Assembly (NCBI RefSeq): GCF_964340395.1
Contig: NC_135557.1
Span: 7,822,709 to 7,886,708 of the forward strand
Origin: Glandiceps talaboti
Lineage: Eukaryota; Hemichordata; Enteropneusta; Spengelidae
DNA: 64,000 nt
Direction of reading: 5' to 3'
The notes below the pieces were generated by a model. That model did not search any database and was not told where the DNA came from. It saw nothing but the letters and a program-made list of their open reading frames with translations. Shown in pieces: positions 51,559 to 61,429 of the stretch (its first letter is position 1; every line of letters begins with the position of its first letter). A program made the position numbers and the translations under genes.

Positions 51559-51952
51559 GATTTAATTCAAAAGAATAAGGATGTAATAAGTCATTACTCA
51601 CAGTTTCATGCTTCGAGCGATCTTCTGACAACTAAATTGGGATTGTTTGTATGTATATATTGCGTAAGAAGATGGTCGGACTAAACTATTCCTTATGGGG
51701 GTTTAGTTCTATAGTTGACGAGCGAGTATTTGCCTTCATGGCGACATTTCGAGACCAGTTCGTATTTTTTGTTCAGTAACATACTCCTTTCAGCATTGAC
51801 TATACAACGTTTCTCAGTTAAACAGAGATTACAACGTTTCATCTCACTTCGTCTCACTTGTGAAACTGCATCCTCAACTGATCTGTTCTTTCGAAGCATG
51901 AAACTCTGAGTAACGACTTATTACATCCTTATTCTTTTGAATTAAGTCTTTA
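51559..51952 (-). pseudogene. Penelope-type endonuclease tail with inverted repeats
   Basis: The minus-strand peptide MKRCNLCLTEKRCIVNAERS, then LLNKKYELVSKCRHEGKYSL matches the conserved end of GIY-YIG endonucleases of Penelope-like elements (CxLCLxEK...LNKRxEL...CRHxxKF). It is flanked by inverted repeats of about 62 bp, 51559-51622 and 51887-51952, with around 90% identity (TAATTCAAAAGAATAAGGAT and GTAATAAGTC, then TTTCATGCTTCGA). RT and the GIY core are missing. Penelope elements often leave terminal copies in inverted arrangement, which would fit. Confidence 0.6.
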
Positions 51953-52008
51953 ATGCTCTGCTACTAATATTTGCATCGAGCGCTGTTCTCTCAAGCGAGA
52001 CACTTACA

Positions 52009-52011
<3 letters not shown>

Positions 52012-52084
<73 letters not shown>
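52012..52084 (+). repeat. (TA)n microsatellite
   Basis: About 36 TA units. Confidence 0.98.
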
Positions 52085-52085
<1 letters not shown>

Positions 52086-52577
52086 CACAAAACACTAGAA
52101 GCAAATTAAACTCACCCAACTAATATACAAATAACAAATAAAATCAAATTGAGAAAAGAAGAGTGACATGTGTAGAATTCAACCTCACCTCCCCTGAATA
52201 CTAGCCAGAGTGGTCTAGCCAGCTGATCTAACGCGTTAAATGGTAGATTACCATGTGTTGTATATAATGAAATGTGCATTGAATTTGAGTGAAATGAAAA
52301 AAATGTAAAAACATTAATGTGTATAGGACTCCTCACTCGGGATCGACATGCTAACAGAAAACTTTGATTAATTAATTAATTAATTAATATGTACAACGCT
52401 CAAGTAAAGAAAAGAGCTCAGTCAATTATAAAAGATGATTTCCATCCATCCAACTCGGAATGCATTCCGACTTATGCGCTCAGGCGAGTGGTACCGTTCT
52501 ACCAAATTAGGTTCCAATCACACATTGTTTAGCTTTTACCCAACTTCTAAATTAATTAATTAAAAATTAATTAATTA
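52085..52577. other. No gene; paired (TTAA)n tracts
   Basis: TTAATTAATTAATTAATTAA near 52371 and again near 52553-52578 bracket 180 bp. The right tract abuts the Gypsy remnant. No LTR recognised. Confidence 0.5.
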
Positions 52578-54503
52578 ATCAGACAACAAGAGATAACACT
52601 AGAGATAGGAAGAGTGGACGTGGTAACCAGGATGACAGAAACCAGAAACCTGTAAATACACTAGAGGATGAGTCTGATGATGACTATGAACAGTTATCCT
52701 TCGATGCTGTCCATACAAATAAGAGACGAGACTGTGATGAAAGTGATGACATCATGGTTGATGTAGATGTACAGATCCCTGGCTACAGTTAAGTGGCCAA
52801 GATGAAATGTAAAGTGGACACTGGTGCACAGGGAAATGTTCTACCTGTGAGAACATTTAAGAACATGTTTCCATCGCTAATCAGTTCTACAGGACTAGTC
52901 CATGGCAATGTTCTACAGAAACGCTCACATGTGAAATTGTACGCCTACAATGGAACAGAAATCAACCAACATGGATCTGGTAACCTGAAGCTGCGATATT
53001 ATAGCAGAACAAAACAGTGGCATGAGATAGAATTCTTTATCACTGATATGACAGGATCAATAATTCTTGGGAAGCACGCACGAAGCCGAACTTGACAAAA
53101 TGATGAAGATGGGTGTCAATGAACCCATACCAGCAAACGAGAGCACTGAATGTTTGAACTCACTTGCTTTCAGCAGGAAAGAGTCAGGTGGTTTATGTAT
53201 ATGTCTTGACCCACGTAACTTGAAGACTGTAATTAAGCCAACATACCATGGAGCACCGACAGTTTAAGAGATTACCCATAAACTCACAGGTACTAAAGTC
53301 TTCAGTAAGTTAGACACCCGACATGGTTACTGGAGCATTGAACTGGATGATGAATCTGCAGCCCTGACATCAATCAGTACCCCAAGCTCGAGATTTAGAT
53401 TTCTTCGCCTTCAATTTGGTCTTAGAGTCTCACAAGATATATTCCAAGAGAAAATGGATCTGATATTGGCTGGTTGCAAGGGCACTTTCAGTATTGCTGA
53501 TAGCATTATCGTTTATGGACAAAACGAAACTGACCATGATCACAACCTACATAAACTCATGATACATGCTTGTCAACATGGGCTAGAGTTTAACCCTGAC
53601 AAGTGCAAAATCATGACCGAAAAGGTTAGATCGTATGGTCTCTACCATGGAGGGAGTACGCCCAGATGACAAGAAGGTGAAGGAGATTGTTGGCCTGCCA
53701 AGCCCTAATAATGTTAAGGAACTACAGCAATCTCTTGGCATGTTACAATATTTAACACCGTTTATTCCAAACATCTCAACCAGAACCTCAGTGTTACGAG
53801 ACCTGATCAAGAAAGATGTTGGTTGGATCTGGACACCAATTCATGATAACGTCTTTCAAGAGCTTAAGAAACTGGTATGTAATGCTGTTACACTCAACTA
53901 CTTTAAGAGACAAAGATACAGGCTGATGCCAGTCGAAAAGGACTTTTTGCCGTGTTAACCCAAGTTACCCCCATGAAGTTGTGATAGCATTTACATCAAA
54001 ACTGCTTCCTCTAACAGAGGAACAATATATAGAGAGAAATGCTCGCAGTAGTTTTTGGAGCTGAACGCCTTCACACATATGTCTATGGTTCCAAGTTTGT
54101 GATCGAATCTGATCATAAACATCTTGAAGCTATAAAGCTCAAGATTCTGAGCCAGGCTCCACCACGCTTACAAAGGATGTCGCTACGAATACAACAGTAC
54201 GACATGAAGATCAAATACAGACCTGGTAGAGAAGTGTTACTCGCTGATGCACTATCTCGCCTCAACCCAAAACAAGCCAAAACGCTTAAGGTGGAGAAGA
54301 CAATTCACAGTTTGAAGGGGTCAGATGCAAAAATGGGTCAACTGCATTGTCACATAGAAGGCAATCCAGAACTTGCATTACTGTGTGTTAGAGCTACTCC
54401 ATTAGATGGAAGGATTGGTAGTCCAACGGACTTGTTATACAAAAAACGGGTTAGAACAAACTTACCTGTTAGAGTAAAGGGAGACGACGAAACGGCAACT
54501 TAA
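52578..54503 (+). pseudogene. Gypsy-type LTR retrotransposon pol remnant
   Basis: Plus-strand order: a Gag-Pol linker, acidic (TLEDESDDDYEQLSFDAVHT), a TAA stop, then aspartic protease VDTGAQGNVLP with a C-terminal IILG, then directly RT: MGVNEPIPANES, GLCICLDPRNL, TKVFSKLDTRHGYWSIELDD, LQFGLRVSQDIFQ. The YVDD box is replaced by SIADSIIVYG. It continues as VRSYGL, VKELQQSLGMLQYLTPFIPN and an RNase H tail HTYVYGSKFVIESDHKHLEA...LLADALSRLNP. Immediately after comes NPELALLCVRATPLD...GSPTDLLYKKRVRTNLPV, which in intact relatives follows the integrase. So the protease-RT junction and the whole integrase zinc finger and core are deleted. Several frameshifts. No LTRs seen. Confidence 0.85.
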
Positions 54504-54689
54504 TAAACCATGGCCATGAGTTGAGTTGCATGTAAACTTGACGTGTGTCTTCGATGTAGAATATCAACGCATAACATTACACTCAACTGATCTGCTCTTT
54601 CTATAAGCAAATTCATATCAATGAAGAGACGATGAGAGTTTAGATCGAATGCACTGACTTACTAGAGTCTAAACATTTCATAACTATCA

Positions 54690-54890
54690 ATGTTAACGCA
54701 ACTGGACTGGTCGTTCAAATACCAATTGAATATAGCGCAAATAATCTCACAAAGTTCATTCTTGCATGATCGCAAAAGACGGGGATTAAACCCATCAGGG
54801 CCTGGTGCCTTCTTCACTTTAGTTTGGTTAGAACACAATGAGCTTCATCATGCGATACCTCAAATGGTTGAGGTAGACTATTGCTACTGA
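54690..54890 (-). pseudogene. LINE fragment, pre-RT GPDG block
   Basis: Minus-strand translation VKKAPGPDGFNPRLLRSC, then KNELCEIICAIFNWYLNDQS matches the KAPGPD(G/N)I..RLL..C..EL..I...IFN.S block just before motif A of non-LTR reverse transcriptases. About 65 codons only, with a frameshift before VKKAP. Confidence 0.7.
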
Positions 54891-55361
54891 TCACGTGTTA
54901 AAAGCAACATAATAAAACGTTTTAGAAGTTGTACCCTTTGTTATGTTTGTTGTGTGTAGTAAATTATATTGACTTTGAAACGTGCATTCTTAAGATTAAG
55001 CCTAATCACTGAAAATCATTAATTATGCTAATTAATCATTAACTAAAAGACTATTTTCTGCTCAAAACCACTGTACCCATAAATATGTAGTATATACTTA
55101 TAATCAACAAATCGCTTATTTACTTCAAAGTATAACCATATAATGTTGCCTTGAGTTTGGAATTCCAAATTTCACATCAAATGAGGTATTTTTTCAAGTG
55201 TTTGCTCTACAAAGAAAGGTTGTGTGTAGCTTCTATTCAGGATATCAACCTCTTACCGTGTATCGTATCTGTTGAATAGGTTATCACAATTATTATCATA
55301 ACTAAATTCTTTAACATATTCGTCAATTTGGATTGTAGATTCAGTTTCAAATTCAGTTGGT
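54891..55361. other. No gene; inverted TTTGCATAATTAAT copy, GPCR 5' flank
   Basis: About 54990-55050 carries the reverse complement of the TGCATAATTAAT / GGCNNNATCTTAAG family core. The rest is the upstream region of the GPCR; I cannot place a promoter. Confidence 0.5.
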
Positions 55362-56336
55362 ATGGAACCGGATGGAAGTAACGGGCAGAACTCTACAACA
55401 AACGTACGACTGATTTCAGAGGAAGAAAGGATTTTTGAAGCAACCATTTTGTACATGGGGTCTTTGATTGGAACTATTGGCAATGCACTATACGTAGCTA
55501 TCGTCATACGTCACAACAATTTGCGGACAAAAGTTAGAATTGTCACAGCTAATTTAGCTGTTTCAGACTTCATCCACTGTTTACTTATTTTGCCAATCTA
55601 CGCCACGTGTATTATCATGAGAAGATGGCCATTGTCAAGTAGCATCGCGAGTGTTTTTACTTGCTTGTATTATCCCTTACTCCTAGCATCAATATTTTTT
55701 CACACGTTGATATCAATCAATCGATATGTACATATTACAAAATCAATCAATTTCTATCGGCGAATCTACAAAGGCTGGAGATCCTGTTTGCAGATATTTA
55801 TTGTATGGATGCTTGCCCTCTGTTTACCGAATATGCTGACAGCGTGTGGAGTATCGAAATGGGCGTACAATTCAGTTTTGGACTTATACGACCTAGACAT
55901 TACATATAAAACAACAGCCGTGTATTTCTATATCGCAAGTTGTCTCGTTGTCGTGTGTTTTCTGGTAATAGTTATATGTTATTTTCTCATCTACCTTTAC
56001 GTCAGAAAACTCAGTTTTCAAGTTAAACCGATAGTTGTTTTTACTGGTCAGCCAGGCTCGGTTAGGATCCTGCCCCCGACGAGATCTACAGTACCCAAGA
56101 AAGAAGTTAGATTAGCCAAAATATTTGGAATTTTAACATTATCCTTGTTTTGCCAGTATATTCCTTGTGCTACTTTAGTTCTAATTGATCCTAACTTGCA
56201 TCACGCTACATTAAATCGACTGGCATTAGTTTTCTTATCCCTACACAGTGCTTTAAATCCGATAGTATACGTCATTACAGACAGGGATATGAGGAACACG
56301 TGCTTACGGAAATTCTGTGCTATAAATTACAATTAA
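55362..56336 (+). CDS. Rhodopsin-class G-protein-coupled receptor, single exon
   Basis: 324 residues, intact from ATG to TAA with seven hydrophobic segments. The N-terminus has an N-S-T glycosylation site (residues 10-12). Class A landmarks: GN in TM1 (40-41), NLAVSD in TM2 (64-69), N-R-Y in place of D-R-Y at the end of TM3 (120-122), W149 in TM4, C-Q-Y-I-P in place of C-W-x-P in TM6 (264-268), and N-P-I-V-Y in TM7 (299-303). No cysteine is found at the usual TM3 top position (about residue 96), so the standard extracellular disulfide may be missing. The NRY motif is known from melatonin receptors and the Tre1/Moody/GPR84-like group, but the ligand cannot be assigned. Plasma-membrane receptor, short C-tail. 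The (TA)n arrays begin about 50 bp after the stop. Confidence 0.85.
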   Translation: MEPDGSNGQNSTTNVRLISEEERIFEATILYMGSLIGTIGNALYVAIVIRHNNLRTKVRIVTANLAVSDFIHCLLILPIYATCIIMRRWPLSSSIASVFTCLYYPLLLASIFFHTLISINRYVHITKSINFYRRIYKGWRSCLQIFIVWMLALCLPNMLTACGVSKWAYNSVLDLYDLDITYKTTAVYFYIASCLVVVCFLVIVICYFLIYLYVRKLSFQVKPIVVFTGQPGSVRILPPTRSTVPKKEVRLAKIFGILTLSLFCQYIPCATLVLIDPNLHHATLNRLALVFLSLHSALNPIVYVITDRDMRNTCLRKFCAINYN

Positions 56337-56386
56337 TATGTACATTCAGCACTGTTCGTGTTCTTTTACAAAAGAAATACTGACAC

Positions 56387-56489
<103 letters not shown>

Positions 56490-56527
56490 CATCTGGTGTT
56501 ACACATGGAATCTGCAATCCAAATTGC

Positions 56528-56531
<4 letters not shown>

Positions 56532-56602
<71 letters not shown>
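56532..56602 (+). repeat. (TA)n microsatellite, second array
   Basis: About 35 TA units, separated from the first array by about 42 bp of unique sequence. Confidence 0.97.
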
Positions 56603-56606
<4 letters not shown>

Positions 56607-57211
56607 CAAGCAGTTATCATCATGTTTACTGATCTATCTGTTTGTTTGTTAATACACACATCTTTCCCTTGTTGCAAAGCTGGCCTTTTTCCTATCTTTT
56701 AGTTTATCTCACTTTATTACTGTTTCGCATTTCTGTTCACCTCTTAACTTGTATTCTAATATAATGTTTTCTGTGCAGCGTTCAAAGATAGGTTACTATG
56801 GAGACAAACTATTGAGAATGTGAACATTCCTTTGTGGATAATCATGATAAATTATGGTAATACTTTTGATTATACCTTGTCTTTACGTAACAATTTTAGG
56901 ACTTTTTTAATCATGATGTTTTGAGATGTGTAAAATAGTTCAAAGATGTCAATTATTTGAATTATAAAGGTTAATGGGAAAAACTGGACTTGAACTGACT
57001 GAGCAGTTTAGGCGTTACAAGTAGTAAACCACATTAAACTTGGAACTAGACGAGCTATTAGTAAAATTAGACTTACGGTGAGAAATGTATCATTTTTAGA
57101 TCTTGGGTCAACTTCTGGAGGTATATTTGTGAATTTATCAATTTTTCAAAATAACAAAAAAAACATAATCTTTTCCACTAGGTACTTGTGACTCTAATAA
57201 ATGTTGCCTTT
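56603..57211. other. No gene seen
   Basis: No supported feature; could contain the GPCR 3' UTR. Confidence 0.45.
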
Positions 57212-57570
57212 AATGTGGCCATGTGGATGAGGATTTTGGGTATTAAGTTTAGATTTTGAATTTGTAAAACAATTTTATCGTGGCTTCTTACTTGCAAAAT
57301 CAATTTGAAACAATATATACCAAGTCTGTGTTTGTAACTCAACAAATTGAAAAAGAATAGTAAATATGTAAACATTTTGCTTTTGTACGTACAATAACAA
57401 ACTTTTCACACATGTTCTATAACCTTTTGCAATTAAATTAATTGAGTTACAAACACAGACTTGGTCGATGTTCTTTCACATTGATTTTGCGAGCAAGAAG
57501 CCACGGTAAAATTGTTTTATTAATTAATAAAATCCAAAACAAATACCCAATCATCATCCATATGGCCACT
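57212..57570. mobile_element. Foldback MITE, ~130-bp arms
   Basis: 57212-57342 and 57442-57570 are inverted repeats, starting near AnTGTGGCCATGTGGATGA and ending TCATCATCCATATGGCCACT, with shared blocks AAAACAATTTTA, CGTGGCTTCTT, GCAAAATCAAT and CCAAGTCTGTGTTTGTAACT. The centre contains TGTACGTACAATAACAAACT. A right-half copy of the same element lies inside the LINE at 62.4 kb. Confidence 0.85.
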
Positions 57571-57999
57571 TTTCTTTCTAAGGTTGGAAATCGCTCATGA
57601 AAATAAAGGAAATGGATTTAGGCCTTTTTGGTGCTAGCCCCTTCAACTTTAAGAAATTGCACCCCAATTGGAGGGCTATATTGTTGGTATAATGCATATT
57701 TAGGGCAGCAAAACATGCCAGATGTCCGATGTCCGATACTTTGTGCGTCTTTGCAGACTATAAGTTTGTAAATTATTATAGTATTTTTTTTTCAACATTT
57801 ATAGTTCAAAATATATGTGTTATTACTGTTAGGGTCGATTAATAAAGTTTAATTTGAAATTACCCTCATTGTTGTTGCTGTTGTTGTTTTCCTATTCTTC
57901 GTCTCGTCACTTTTCTTGAAGTTCTTGTTCTTTTCCATAGAATACTTCTTGCCCATAAGAAATTTAGGCCACAACATTTAGACCTCAAACTTTTTTGGA
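57571..57999. other. No gene seen
   Basis: No supported feature. Confidence 0.5.
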
Positions 58000-58400
58000 G
58001 CCTTTTTATTACATAATCACACACAATCAAAAACAATTCTACAGAGTTTCATTCAGGGTTGGAACTACGTGAGATTTCATATGTCGTTGCTGTGGAACTG
58101 TCAAGGCTTTCCCATTCTGTCCACAGGCTATATCCCACAGTCAATGTACCCAGGCAGGGTAAACATAGCACATGCGGGTTCCGTGTGAGTAATCGTCCCA
58201 GACTATTCGAGTTATTACTCCAGGAGTCCCCCGCCCCATTCAATTCGTACTCATACTGTCACTGAGACACGGCTGACTGATACAGCCTACACATTGAGTC
58301 TGTAGAAAACTCAACCTTGGTTTTGGTAGGACAGAAAAAAAATTCTAGTGGGATTCGAACCTCGAACCCATGACCTCCCTACTACTACTAATCATGAGTC
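58000..58400 (-). mobile_element. Probable tRNA-derived SINE
   Basis: On the minus strand the head has a perfect B-box GGTTCGAATCC (reverse complement of 58351-58361) preceded at tRNA-like distance by a degraded A-box region containing TAGTAGTAGTAGGG. A non-coding body of about 300 bp follows, ending near AATTGTTTTTGATTGTGTG. The A box is poor, and the tail is not as clear as in the 41-kb SINE. Confidence 0.4.
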
Positions 58401-58410
58401 AAGTCCTTTG

Positions 58411-58784
58411 GGCCTAAAAAAATGGTGTGGTTCCGATTACGCTCAATCTTAGAGATACATGGGGTAGGTGGAGTTTTTCTTTTCTTTTATTTATTTTTTC
58501 ATATGTGATTTTCTAGTTCAGGTAGCTATGCTTTCTGTTGTTTTCCATATTATACCATATTATAGTTATTGCCCCATCACATGTACAGCCATTACAGATT
58601 GGAAAAACAGTTTCAATATTATATTTTTAAGTTGGTGTCAGTTTTCGCATCCACTTCTTCTCTCAACACTTCACAATTTTCGCGATGCTATTTTATATTT
58701 TCTCGAATACGTAGAAAAGTTTAGCGTCAGCAGTGAAAACTAGCTGGGATCGGGTAAATGGAACCAAACACATTTTTTTTGGCC
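58411..58784. mobile_element. GGCCTA-ended MITE, copy 2
   Basis: Ends GGCCTAAAAAAATGGTGTGG and, in reverse complement, GGCCAAAAAAAATGTGTTTG are imperfect TIRs, followed inside by GGTTCC in both. The middle matches the 15750-16096 copy (CATTACAGATTGGA, TTTTTAAGTTGGTGTCAG, GCAGTGAAAACTAG). Confidence 0.75.
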
Positions 58785-59932
58785 TTACTGGTAGATCGGT
58801 GTAACTTTAACGAGTCTCCATCCTGACAGCCTTTCAATCGAGAGACCGCTCACCAGAAGTTGCATTGCAAGGCAAAATCTGGACGTAACTTTATTTCCCA
58901 ATTTCCCGAACATTTAAATTCTACTTGTAACTTCTGTAACTATAGTGATGCCAATTATTCTAATCATACATTTATTATAAAAGCTGTTGTGCGCTCCTGT
59001 TTGTAAATGATTAGCGCAAAAAAATAATGTTACGTTACTACTGGTAAATATGACAAAGTTCTAAATATGATATTCCTAATATTAAAACAACCGAAAAGTA
59101 TGGACAACCACGTTGCTTTGAATATTGCCATGTCCGCATGCAATGTTTATCTCCAGCTGATATTTTGGAATGACCCATAATGCAAAGGAAAAATTTGCAT
59201 TGAAGAAACTCATTCTTCAATGAAATGTATTGGTTGATGATCATTTACAATAATAATAATTGAATAATGTTATATATCATCATAATAATTTTAATACTGG
59301 GCAGTCCTTTACGTATATAGTTACTTATCTACCAAGAAGTCTAACGTGGATCATACCTGGGGAAAACCTGCATTGTTTAGTAGAGTCAAACTGAATGACA
59401 CTCTTCTTACTTACAGCATGGTAAAGTTAATTAATCAAACCATGAATGGGTAAGAGGCAAGTGGCTTAACTTACTCGGCTACCGTCAACCCATATGTGGT
59501 AGTGTAATAGAATAGTGACCACATACTCTAGCAATACCAGTGCCAATGTCTTAGATATACCAGGGTACTTTGCTCTTGTGTATTTAACCTCTTACCTTAG
59601 GATTCTAACCACGTTGTTGGCATAGTGATAGGAAATAAGTCGACCGTCACGATATGTTGGACAAAAGGGTGATATCATCTACACCCGCATGCAGAAATAC
59701 ATATCACTGATAAAGAATAAAAACAAAACAGACCCGGTATCAACTCAGGCAACCACGCCCCCACCGACTTCAAATTAATAGTGCTTGAAGAATATGGAAA
59801 CAAACAAACCATATAGACTAATAACACGGGAAAGCTTCCGGCTAAAAACCTCAGCACATACGGACAAAATGGAATGTACCGCAAACTATACAGCAACCGT
59901 TCCGAGTACCTTCTTGTCCGGTCACACACACG
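58785..59932. other. No gene seen
   Basis: No supported feature. Confidence 0.5.
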
Positions 59933-59976
<44 letters not shown>

Positions 59977-60032
59977 TCACTCACTCATCACTCACATAAA
60001 AGACGCACGTGCGCGCGCACACACACACACAC
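59933..60032 (+). repeat. (CA)n(CACT)n compound microsatellite
   Basis: CA run to 59971, then CACT units to about 59990, and a second short CA run at 60018-60032. Confidence 0.96.
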
Positions 60033-60249
60033 CATTCTAATATTTATACCACCCACACTGGCAAATAATGAATATACCTTCAATAATTTGATTGACACAA
60101 AGAGTACCATGTTGTATCCGATCCCTGTAGGAAAGCTGCTATTCAAATAAAATACATTACCAGTTGGTATATACACATAGTGATAGGGCTGTGCTATTAC
60201 TGCTTCGTTGCCATCGTGATGGAGACCTTTAATTAATACAAAGTAAATA
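60033..60249. other. No gene seen
   Basis: Short interval without a supported feature. Confidence 0.5.
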
Positions 60250-60416
60250 GTATGTCTGTATGAGGTTGGCTTATAAGCTATGACGTCGTAGAAATAGAGA
60301 ATCGATGAATGAGATAGGTCTATAAGCTATATAAGACATCGCAGAAATAGAGAATATATGAATGAGATAGGTTTATAGACTATGACTTCACAGAAATAGA
60401 GAATCGATGATTAAAT
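60250..60416 (+). repeat. Minisatellite, three ~55-bp units
   Basis: AGAAATAGAGAAT followed by ATGAATGAGATAGGTnTATA recurs three times; the third copy is partial. Confidence 0.85.
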
Positions 60417-60456
60417 GAAATAAATCAAAATTGTGTTTGTTTTGAAGACCAAAATT

Positions 60457-60552
60457 TGTTTGTTTGTTTGTTTGTTTGTGTTTGTTGTATTTATGTATTT
60501 GTTTGTGCGTTTGTCTGTGCGTTTGTGTGTGTGTATTTGTGTGTGTGTGTTA
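60457..60552 (+). repeat. (TTTG)n and (TG)n low complexity
   Basis: TTTG units, then GTGCGTTTGT variants and TG units. Confidence 0.9.
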
Positions 60553-61206
60553 ATATTTATGTCACTGAAAATTGGTTTCGATCTGTAGGCACAAAACTAG
60601 AGGTACTGTGTTCGAGACCCACCAAGGTAAGGGCAGTTTTTTACACACATTTTACAGAATGACAGGTACAGAATTAGGCGCGGTAGATTTTCGGCATGAG
60701 GCGGGGTTTCTTATTCACCTCATATTTCTCACCAACCTTACCGCACACCACTTTTCTTGTGACACTTTCTAATTGGTATTTTAACAGTTCACCTAGAGGT
60801 CACGTGACTGTTGGGAAGTACTGGTATATATTATGTGATGCAATTGTAAACTTAAGAAAATGAAGGAACCAAAGTTTTAAAATACATAAATACGGTAGCG
60901 CATTACCTGACTAGCTTCTTTGTTCGATTCCTCTATAAATGGGCACAACAATAGTGGCAAATACACTTGAAATAATAGGTCTGGTGCGAAACAGGTTTTA
61001 TCTTGACGGCACAGGTATTTACGATTGTTTGTTGATCACCATTATGCACAGTGTACGCAAGCTTACTGTCTGAAAAGCTTTAATGTCGTGGGTCCTTTGA
61101 CCTTGTGAGTGAAAACAGTTATATTGCATAGATTTAATGTGACGTATGATAGGTTTTAGAATCCCAAAGTGTCACAGAGGAAAGCACTTTTGAAAACACA
61201 CTGAAA
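60553..61206. other. No gene seen; upstream of a possible signal-peptide exon
   Basis: No supported feature. A promoter for the following exon would lie here but is not identifiable. Confidence 0.45.
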
Positions 61207-61252
61207 ATGTGTGGACGACTCGTATCAGTGTTGGTTCTGATGGCTTTGTTTG
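61207..61252 (+). CDS. Possible first exon encoding a signal peptide
   Basis: ATG at 61207 opens MCGRLVSVLVLMALF plus one base of a Gly codon, then a good donor, TTTG followed by GTATGT (61253). A short basic n-region and a hydrophobic core ending just before a splice site in phase 1 is the classical layout of the first exon of secreted or membrane proteins. No second exon is identifiable because a LINE begins about 180 bp downstream. The protein is unknown. Confidence 0.4.
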
Positions 61253-61429
61253 GTATGTAACTTCTCAAACTACTTGAATTGCGTTGAAGTTGTCATATTT
61301 TACAGTTCTGTATTTATCCGTAACCTAAGATGTCGTGTTATCACAATTACTCGTCGTTGTATTTCGACATTCGAACTTTCCACTTTCTTAAAATCTGTTT
61401 TCGATTCACGGAATCGAACTTGTCACTCT

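Noticed and set aside
60570-60640. GTTCGAGACCC with an upstream TGGTTTCGATCTG as a tRNA-like head
   Set aside because: Spacing and arms do not fold convincingly.
60456-60662. Val/Cys/Phe-rich frame resembling a membrane peptide
   Set aside because: Produced by TTTG and TG low-complexity sequence.
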